In this document: one piece after another, positions 58,869-64,000 of the stretch
Position numbering within the stretch: the stretch's first letter is position 1
Layout: the number at the start of each line of letters is the position of its first letter
Assembly (NCBI RefSeq): GCF_028737255.1
Contig: NZ_JAQZAN010000010.1
Coordinates: 62,001 to 126,000, forward strand
Length of the DNA: 64,000 bases
Direction of reading: 5' to 3'
From: Actinomycetospora straminea
Lineage (GTDB): Bacteria; Actinomycetota; Actinomycetes; Mycobacteriales; Pseudonocardiaceae
Translations under genes and position numbers: made by a program
The notes under the pieces: generated by a model
Databases searched by the model: none
Told to the model about the DNA's origin: nothing
Seen by the model: only the letters and a program-made list of their open reading frames with translations

Positions 58869-59567
58869 TCAGCGGGCCGCGAGGCCCCGGACGTCCGGCA
58901 CGCTCGGCAGGCCGGCGTCCCACCCGTCCAGGTGCAGGACGTCGTCGACGGACGGCCGGCGCGCGCGGCCGAAGCGCTCGCCCACGGTGAAGGCCACCGG
59001 GGTCAGGCACACCTGCTGCACCCGCTCGTACGGGATCCCCAGCAGGTCGGCGGCCTCGCGCTCGCGGGCCAGGTGCATCGTCGTCCAGCAGGTGCCGAGG
59101 CCGCGGGCCCGGGCGGCCAGCATGAAGCTCCACGTCGCCGGCAGCACGCCCCCGAGCAGCGAGGCGCTCGCCATCGCCGAGAGCCCGTCCAGCCGCGCTC
59201 CCTCCAGGCAGACGAGCACGATGGTGTCGACCTCGTGGAGGGCGTTCGCCAGCGCGTCGGCGGACCGCGCGGAGCGTTCCTGCGTCCTGGCGGCTCCGGC
59301 GTCGTCAGTCGCGACCCGCCCGATGTAACCCTCCGAGTCGCGGTAGGTCCCCTCGTAGACCTCGGTGTAGAGGTCGGCCAGCCCGGTCCGCAGCACTGGG
59401 TCCCGGACGACGACGAAGCGGGTCCGGGGCAGGTTGGACCCGGCCGGAGCCTGGAGCGCCACGTCGACGCACTCGCGGATCAGGTCGAGCGGGACGGGCC
59501 GGGCGGGGTCGAGGCGACGCCGGACGGCCCGGGTGGTGGTGAGGACCTCGTCGGCCTCCATGCTCAC
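58869..59567 (-). CDS. Nitroreductase-family flavoprotein
   Basis: A 232-residue FMN-binding protein. TTRAVRRRLDPARPVPLDLIRECVDVALQAPAGSNLPRTRFVVVRDP is the nitroreductase N terminus with the FMN-phosphate Arg motif R-A-V-R-R-R and A-P-x-G-S-N; SLLGGVLPATWSFMLAARARGLGTCWTTMH is the C-terminal FMN helix region with G-x-G-T-C-W. LGIPYERVQQVCLTPVAFT follows. Uses NAD(P)H to reduce enones, nitro groups or to form desaturated products. GTG start overlaps the SnoaL stop by four bases. Confidence 0.9.
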   Translation of the reverse strand: MSMEADEVLTTTRAVRRRLDPARPVPLDLIRECVDVALQAPAGSNLPRTRFVVVRDPVLRTGLADLYTEVYEGTYRDSEGYIGRVATDDAGAARTQERSARSADALANALHEVDTIVLVCLEGARLDGLSAMASASLLGGVLPATWSFMLAARARGLGTCWTTMHLAREREAADLLGIPYERVQQVCLTPVAFTVGERFGRARRPSVDDVLHLDGWDAGLPSVPDVRGLAAR

Positions 59568-59926
59568 TCCCCACCCACCGGCAGCGGGAACATCCCGAAG
59601 TCGGGCCGGAAGAACGCCTGGTAGCGGGTGACCAGACCGTCGGCGACCAGCGCCGTCGCGGTGAACGACCCGGTCCCGCGGCCGTCGGCCTCGGTGACCA
59701 CGCCGTGGACCATCTCGAGGTCACCGTCGACCGCGCGGCGGTGGACGTGGTGGCGCCGGCCCACGGCGGGCCGGCCCGCGACGTAGGCCTCGAGGTCGGG
59801 GCGGCCGGACCCCCGCACGTCGTGGCCGGGGATCGCGATCAGGAACTCGACGTCGGGGGCGACCAGGTCCAGCCCGCTCAGCGGGTCCGCCCCGTCGAGC
59901 CGCTCGTAGTACTCCTCGATGATCAA
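59564..59926 (-). CDS. SnoaL-like (NTF2-fold) protein B, TTG start
   Basis: A 120-residue cone-fold protein: IIEEYYERLDGADPLSGLDLVAPDVEFLIAIPG, then DLEAYVAGRPAVGRRHHVHRRAVDGDLEMVHGVVTEADGRGTGSFTATALVADGLVTRYQAFF. The natural start is a TTG at 59926: GAGGAGG lies seven bases upstream, no ATG or GTG fits, and TTG gives the expected N terminus. Opens 19 bases after the TetR stop and overlaps the nitroreductase start. Paralogue in fold to the protein at 58411. Likely a dehydratase/isomerase-type helper; no reaction assigned. Confidence 0.75.
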   Translation of the reverse strand: MIIEEYYERLDGADPLSGLDLVAPDVEFLIAIPGHDVRGSGRPDLEAYVAGRPAVGRRHHVHRRAVDGDLEMVHGVVTEADGRGTGSFTATALVADGLVTRYQAFFRPDFGMFPLPVGGE

Positions 59927-59945
59927 CTGCCGTCCTCCTCGACGG

Positions 59946-60581
59946 TCACGGCGTATCGGCGGCCACCATGCGGACCGCGCACCCCTCCATGAACTCCGCG
60001 ATGGCGTCGAGGTCGAGCGCACCGTCCGGGCGGTACCAGCGCCACACACCGGTGATCAGACCCAGGAGGCTGCGCGCCATGATCGCGGGGTCGCGGCCCG
60101 GGAACTCCCCGGACCGGATGCCCTGCTCGAGCAGGTCGACCCAGTTCCGCTCCACGCGGGCCACGAGCGCCCGGCAGGCCTGGCGCTCGGACTCCTCGCG
60201 CTCCGAGAGCCGGGCCGTCGCGAGCAGCCCGATGTTGGCCACCAGGATGCGGTTCTGCTGGACCTCGGGCGGCGAGAGGGCGTACGCCGCGCCCACCGCC
60301 GCCCGGAGCCCGGCCAGTGCCGTCGGTGCGCCCGCGACGGCGTCGTGGAACGCGGCGTCGGAGTTCCGCAACCCCAGCCGCATGATCGTGAGAAGGCAGT
60401 GGGCCTTGGACTCGAAGTAGTGGTAGAGCGCGGTCTGCCCGATGCCGACGCGGTCCGCGACCGCCGACCACTTCGTGCCCTCGTAGCCGGCCTCCCCGAA
60501 GCACTCCACGGCGGCGGCCAGGATGGCGGGCCGCTTGGACCGTGGACCGTCGTCGGTCTCGGTGAGTGCCTCGATGCTCAT
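59946..60581 (-). CDS. TetR-family regulator
   Basis: A 211-residue regulator. RPAILAAAVECFGEAGYEGTKWSAVADRVGIGQTALYHYFESKAHCLLTIM is the DNA-binding domain, recognition helix I-G-Q-T-A-L-Y-H-Y-F. The C-terminal helices end in LLGLITGVWRWYRPDGALDLDAIAEFMEGC, the KstR2/FadR-type ligand-domain end. ATG at 60581 has AAAGGG before it; an upstream ATG at 60641 would overlap the dehydrogenase stop (ATGA). Placed inside the operon between the acyl-CoA dehydrogenases and the SnoaL/nitroreductase genes, probably controlling it in response to an acyl-CoA. Confidence 0.88.
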   Translation of the reverse strand: MSIEALTETDDGPRSKRPAILAAAVECFGEAGYEGTKWSAVADRVGIGQTALYHYFESKAHCLLTIMRLGLRNSDAAFHDAVAGAPTALAGLRAAVGAAYALSPPEVQQNRILVANIGLLATARLSEREESERQACRALVARVERNWVDLLEQGIRSGEFPGRDPAIMARSLLGLITGVWRWYRPDGALDLDAIAEFMEGCAVRMVAADTP

Positions 60582-60637
60582 GGGCAGCCCTTTCGCCGGG
60601 TGGGTCTCCCCCAGCGTAGACAGCTCCTGAACCGGGT

Positions 60638-61753
60638 TCATGCGCTCGCCACGCCGACCGCGGCCAGCAGCGCCTCGGTGTGCTCGGTCCCCAGCAGGAC
60701 CGCGTCGGTGGCCGCGCGACGGACGTGGAGGTGGGCCACGTGCTCCCAGGTGAAGCCGATGCCCCCGTGGACCTGGACGGTCTCCCCCGCCACCCAGGAG
60801 TAGGCCTCCCCGCAGACGAGCGCGGCGGTGGCGACGGCCGCCGGCGCCTCCGGGGAGGACTCGGCGAGCGCGGCCGCGGCCCACCAGGACGCGGAGCGTG
60901 CCGCCTCCACCCGCACCGCCATGTCCGCACACCGGTGCTTGACGGCCTGGAACGTGGCGATCGGGAGGCCGAACTGGACCCGCTGCCCGGCGTACGCGAC
61001 GGAGAGCTCCATGGCGGCCGCCGCGCCGCCCGTCTGCTCGCAGGCGAGCGCGGCCCGGCCCCGCTCGAGCACCCGCGTGACGACGTCGCGGGCGTCGCCG
61101 GTGCCGCCCAGCCGTCGGGCGGGGACCCGGTCGAGCAGCACGTCGGCGAGCTGCCGGTTCGGGTCCAGGGCCCGCAGCGGCGACCGCACCAGGCCCTCGG
61201 CCGTGCCGTCCACGACGAACACGGCCGGCTCGCCCTCGACGGCCGCGACGACGAGGAGGACATCGGCCGTCGCGCCCTCGACGACCTGCAGCTTGGTGCC
61301 GGACAGCCGCCACCCGCCGTCGTCGTCCCCCTCCGCCCGTGTGCGGAGGCGGTCGGGGTCCCAGGTGTCGTGGTCCTCGCGGAACGCGAAGGCGGCCGTC
61401 CGCTCGCCCGCGGCCAGGTCGGCCAGGAGCTCCCGACGGAGGTCGTCGGTGCCCCGCAGGGCGGTCAGGGCGCCGACGGCGAGGACGGCGGTGGAGAACC
61501 ACGGCAGGCGGACCGGACGCCGGCCCAGCTCCTCGGCGACGACCGCGACCTCGCGGAAGGTCGCGCCGGCGCCCCCGAGCTCCTCGGGCACGTCGAGGGC
61601 GACGACCCCGAGCTCGGCGGCGAACCGGCGCCAGAGGTCGCGGTCCCACGGGGTGTCCGGGTCCCGGGACGGTTCGGTCCGCCGCTCGAGGAAGTCCCGC
61701 ACGACGACCCGCAGGTCCTCGGCGTCGGCGTCGGGGGTGATACGGAGGCTCAC
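60638..61753 (-). CDS. Acyl-CoA dehydrogenase-family protein, base in WEH motif
   Basis: A 371-residue dehydrogenase subunit. Shortened N-terminal domain (VVRDFLERRTEPS, VALDVPEELGGAGATFREVAVVAEELG). ARG motif YAGQRVQFGLPIATFQAVKHRCADM. Catalytic base is probably the Glu in VHGGIGFTWEHVAHLHVRRA; the usual late Glu (E-G-T) position holds Leu-Gly-Thr-Glu. This type is common as one subunit of heteromeric steroid/bile-acid-like acyl-CoA dehydrogenases in Actinobacteria. GTG start overlaps the preceding dehydrogenase stop (GTGA), so the two probably form one enzyme. Confidence 0.85.
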   Translation of the reverse strand: MSLRITPDADAEDLRVVVRDFLERRTEPSRDPDTPWDRDLWRRFAAELGVVALDVPEELGGAGATFREVAVVAEELGRRPVRLPWFSTAVLAVGALTALRGTDDLRRELLADLAAGERTAAFAFREDHDTWDPDRLRTRAEGDDDGGWRLSGTKLQVVEGATADVLLVVAAVEGEPAVFVVDGTAEGLVRSPLRALDPNRQLADVLLDRVPARRLGGTGDARDVVTRVLERGRAALACEQTGGAAAAMELSVAYAGQRVQFGLPIATFQAVKHRCADMAVRVEAARSASWWAAAALAESSPEAPAAVATAALVCGEAYSWVAGETVQVHGGIGFTWEHVAHLHVRRAATDAVLLGTEHTEALLAAVGVASA

Positions 61754-63057
61754 GGGGTCTCCCCGTCGTCGGCCGCCTCGGCCAGGACCTGCGCGAAGCG
61801 CTCCCGGGACTCGGCGCGGCGGGTGGGCAGGATGTAGGGCGGGAACAGCCCGTCGTCGGGCTCGGTCCCGCGCAGCAGGGCCTGGGCGAGGTTGATCTTG
61901 TGGATCTCCGTGGCGCCGTCGGCGAGGCCCATGTGGTACGACTCCAGGACCCACTTGCCGAACGGCAGCTCCTTCGAGATGCCCAGCGAGCCGTGGATCT
62001 GGATCGCGCGCCCGGCGACGTCGGCGAGCACCTTCGGCATGGCCGCCTTGACCGCCGAGATGTCGGCGCGGACCTTGCGGTAGTCCTGGTAGCGGTCGAT
62101 GCGCCACGCCGTGCGCAGCACCAGCAGGCGGAACTGCTCGATCTGGATCCAGGAATCGGCGATCATCTCCTGGACCAGCTGGGTGTCCGCCAGCCGCGTG
62201 CCCTTGGTCGTCCGCGACACCGCCCGGCGCTTCATCATCTCGAAGGCCGACGCGACCAGCCCCACCGTGCGCATGGCGTGGTGGATGCGGCCCCCGCCCA
62301 GACGGGTCTGGGCCACGGCGAAGGCCTCGCCGCGCTCGCCGAGGATGTTCTCGGCCGGGACGCGGACGTCGGTGTAGCGCAGGTACTGGTGGGTGCCGAC
62401 CGGCTCCTCGTGGCCCCAGACCGACACGTCCCGGACCCGCTCGATCCCCGGGGTGTCCGCGGGGACGACGAACATCGACATCGACCGGTGGGGCTCCGCG
62501 TCCGGCTCGGTCACCGCCATGACGATGAGGAACTCCGCGAACAGCGCGTGGCTGGAGAACCACTTCTCGCCGTTGATCACCCACTCGTCGCCGTCGAGGA
62601 CGGCCGTGGTGCGGAAGCCGGTCGGGTCCGAGCCGCCGTGCGGCTCGGTCATGGAGAAGCAGGAGACGATGTCGCCGGCGATCAGCGGCTCGAGGTAGGT
62701 CTTCTTCAGGTGGTCGGTGCCGTAGTGGGCGAGGATCTCGGCGTTGCCGGAGTCCGGTGCCTGGCACCCGAACACGACCGGACCGGAGTGGGTGCGACCC
62801 AGCTTCTCGTTGAGCAGCGCCAGGCGCAGCTGGCCGTAGCCCTCCCCGCCCAGCTCCGGGCCGAGGTGGCAGGCCCAGAGCCGCCGCTCCTTGACCCGCT
62901 CCTGCAGCGGCCGGATCAGCGCGTTGCGGACGGGGTCGTGCGGGTTCCAGGCGTGCTCGACGACGAGGTCGACGGGCTCGACCTCGTCGCGGACGAACTC
63001 CTCGACCCACTCCAGTTCCCGGGCGACCTCGGGCTCGGACTCGAATCCCCAACTCAT
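61750..63057 (-). CDS. Acyl-CoA dehydrogenase-family protein (ACAD10/11-like)
   Basis: A 435-residue dehydrogenase. CFSMTEPHGGSDPTGFRTTA, INGEKWFSSHALFAEFLIVMAVT and SMFVVPADTPGIERVRDVSVWGHEEP are the FAD/substrate segments; RTTKGTRLADTQLVQEMIADS the ARG motif region. The last motif reads LADGATEIHKINLAQALL, with Asp where E-G-T has Glu, as in ACAD10/11-type enzymes. Longer than standard dehydrogenases with a C-terminal tail. Encoded 13 bases after the thiolase stop and overlapping the next dehydrogenase. Confidence 0.88.
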   Translation of the reverse strand: MSWGFESEPEVARELEWVEEFVRDEVEPVDLVVEHAWNPHDPVRNALIRPLQERVKERRLWACHLGPELGGEGYGQLRLALLNEKLGRTHSGPVVFGCQAPDSGNAEILAHYGTDHLKKTYLEPLIAGDIVSCFSMTEPHGGSDPTGFRTTAVLDGDEWVINGEKWFSSHALFAEFLIVMAVTEPDAEPHRSMSMFVVPADTPGIERVRDVSVWGHEEPVGTHQYLRYTDVRVPAENILGERGEAFAVAQTRLGGGRIHHAMRTVGLVASAFEMMKRRAVSRTTKGTRLADTQLVQEMIADSWIQIEQFRLLVLRTAWRIDRYQDYRKVRADISAVKAAMPKVLADVAGRAIQIHGSLGISKELPFGKWVLESYHMGLADGATEIHKINLAQALLRGTEPDDGLFPPYILPTRRAESRERFAQVLAEAADDGETP

Positions 63058-63070
63058 GGCGGTGCGGCTC

Positions 63071-64000
63071 CTAGCGGGTGAGCACGGTGCAGGCGGAGAT
63101 GCCCGGCGCGCCGTAGACGTGGGTGAACCCGACCCGCGGGTCACCCGGGACCTGGTGCTCGCCGGCGTCGCCGCGCAGCTGGAGCACGTTCTCGTGGACC
63201 TGCCGCAGGCCCGAGGCGCCGATCGGCTCGCCGTTGGCCAGGCAGCCGCCGTCGGTGTTGACCGGCAGCCGGCCCTCGATCGCGGTGGCGCCGGAGACGA
63301 TCAGCTCCTCCTGCTCGCCGTGCGCGCAGAGCCCGGTCTCGGCCATGTGCATGAGCTCGGCGCCGGACTCGGTGTCCTGGATCTGCGCGACGTCGACCTC
63401 CGCCGGCGCGACCCCGGCGGCGTCGAACGCCGCGGCGGCGGCATCGACGGTCGGGGAGGGCGCGCGGTCGAGGGCGAGCCAGGGCGAGAACACCTCGAAC
63501 GAGCCGTAGCGGCGGCTCCGGAAGGTCGCGGCCGCCAGGAACACCGGACGGTCGGTGTAGCGGTGGGCGTCCTCGGCGCGGCACAGCACCAGCGCCACCG
63601 CGCCCTCGCCCGGCGAGCAGTACATGTACTGGGTGAGCGGGTGGGAGATCATCGGCGCCGCGGCGATCTCGTCCGCGGTGATCTCCTTCCGTCGCCACGC
63701 CATCGGGTTGCGGGCGCCGTTGCGGAAGGCCTTGGCCGCGATCTCGGCGAGCACGTCGGGCTTGATCCCGTGGTCGTGCAGGTAGCGCTGGATCTTCATG
63801 CCGAAGAACTGCGTCGTGACCATCATCCCGGTCTCGCCGTACCAGGACCCGATCCCGTGCTCGGCGGGGTCGGTGTCGAAGGCGCCGCGCGGGTGCTTGT
63901 CGAACCCGATGACGATGCCGAGGTCGTGGGTCCCCGACCGGATGGCGGCGTCCGCGGCGATGAGGGCGGAGCCGCCGGTCGCGCAGCCGTTCGCCACGTT
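63071..64000 (-). CDS. Thiolase-fold protein, GEP variant, N terminus off the right edge
   Basis: The last 309 residues of a thiolase-superfamily protein; the N terminus lies beyond the window. The nucleophile motif VANGCATGGSALIAA keeps Cys. SWYGETGMMVTTQFFGMKIQRYL and YCSPGEGAVALVLCRAEDA are SCP-x-like. The third motif reads NTDGGCLANGEPIGASGLRQVHE, so the catalytic His of G-H-P is Glu. AQIQDTESGAELMHMAETGLC replaces the usual H-D region. It is therefore neither a standard thiolase nor an Ltp2-type. Thirteen bases upstream of the dehydrogenase pair, probably first or near-first gene of that unit. Confidence 0.82.
   Translation of the reverse strand, partial: NVANGCATGGSALIAADAAIRSGTHDLGIVIGFDKHPRGAFDTDPAEHGIGSWYGETGMMVTTQFFGMKIQRYLHDHGIKPDVLAEIAAKAFRNGARNPMAWRRKEITADEIAAAPMISHPLTQYMYCSPGEGAVALVLCRAEDAHRYTDRPVFLAAATFRSRRYGSFEVFSPWLALDRAPSPTVDAAAAAFDAAGVAPAEVDVAQIQDTESGAELMHMAETGLCAHGEQEELIVSGATAIEGRLPVNTDGGCLANGEPIGASGLRQVHENVLQLRGDAGEHQVPGDPRVGFTHVYGAPGISACTVLTR

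Noticed and set aside
1-64000. CRISPR array, rRNA genes, intact insertion sequence or replication origin
   Set aside because: No regularly spaced repeats, rRNA-like stretches, transposase frames or DnaA-box clusters were noticed anywhere in the window.

Overview
The window looks like chromosomal DNA from a high-GC actinobacterium, most likely of the Pseudonocardia/Amycolatopsis/mycobacterial type. Third codon positions are almost all G or C, GTG starts are common, genes overlap by GTGA or ATGA, and several enzymes belong to the mycofactocin-linked (NDMA-dependent) families restricted mainly to Actinobacteria. The species cannot be named from sequence alone.

Left part (1-11.8 kb), accessory and partly degraded. 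A CHAT caspase-like protease half (minus strand, running off the left edge) faces a long TPR protein (plus strand), so the usual TPR-CHAT protein is represented by two divergent genes. A small membrane/coiled-coil protein follows. Between 4.7 and 6.6 kb lie two near-identical copies of a tRNA 3' end and a broken integrase N terminus, the scar of an integrative element, with a small secreted peptide gene between the copies. Further right are a DUF1330 protein, an SPFH/Band-7 protein, and two related 'MW.W' proteins of unknown function that flank a PH-like protein. Long gene-poor stretches separate these.

Middle and right parts (11.8-64 kb), a dense catabolic region. 11.8-20 kb: FAD monooxygenase and PNPOx-like flavoprotein, a TPP enzyme, then a PaaX-type regulator, a LigM-like THF-dependent O-demethylase, an acyl/aryl-CoA ligase and a thioesterase. 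20-21 kb: remains of hydantoinase A and TetR genes. 21.4-22.4 kb: two VOC proteins. 22.4-32.1 kb: one long minus-strand run with DUF35 + thiolase, two SDRs, a 2-methylacyl-CoA racemase-type CoA transferase, a GntR regulator, a second thiolase/DUF35 pair of the retro-aldolase (Ltp2) kind, a CoA ligase, SMP-30 and a double CMD protein. 32.3-37.5 kb: NDMA-type alcohol dehydrogenase, MHS transporter, GntR, zinc MDR and mycofactocin-type SDR. 37.7-49.7 kb: two CoA ligases sharing one palindromic promoter site, TetR, thiolases, DUF35, two atypical crotonases, a second NDMA-type alcohol dehydrogenase, a MaoC-like hydratase and an acyl-CoA dehydrogenase. 49.7-56.5 kb: LysR, alpha/beta hydrolase, FAD monooxygenase and MFS exporter with MarR, TetR and an odd SDR. 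56.5-64 kb: CoA ligase, EthD, two SnoaL proteins, nitroreductase, TetR, two acyl-CoA dehydrogenases and a thiolase.

Taken together the right 50 kb reads as uptake (MHS transporter), CoA activation (five ligases), alcohol oxidation through mycofactocin-linked enzymes, epimerisation of 2-methylacyl-CoA, beta-oxidation-like dehydrogenation/hydration and C-C cleavage by thiolases or Ltp2-type retro-aldolases. That set fits a branched, alicyclic, terpenoid or steroid-like carbon source, but the substrate is inference. Two shared operator-like motifs (TTGATACAAGATA and TTCAAACCACCGGTGGAT) tie separate transcription units together.
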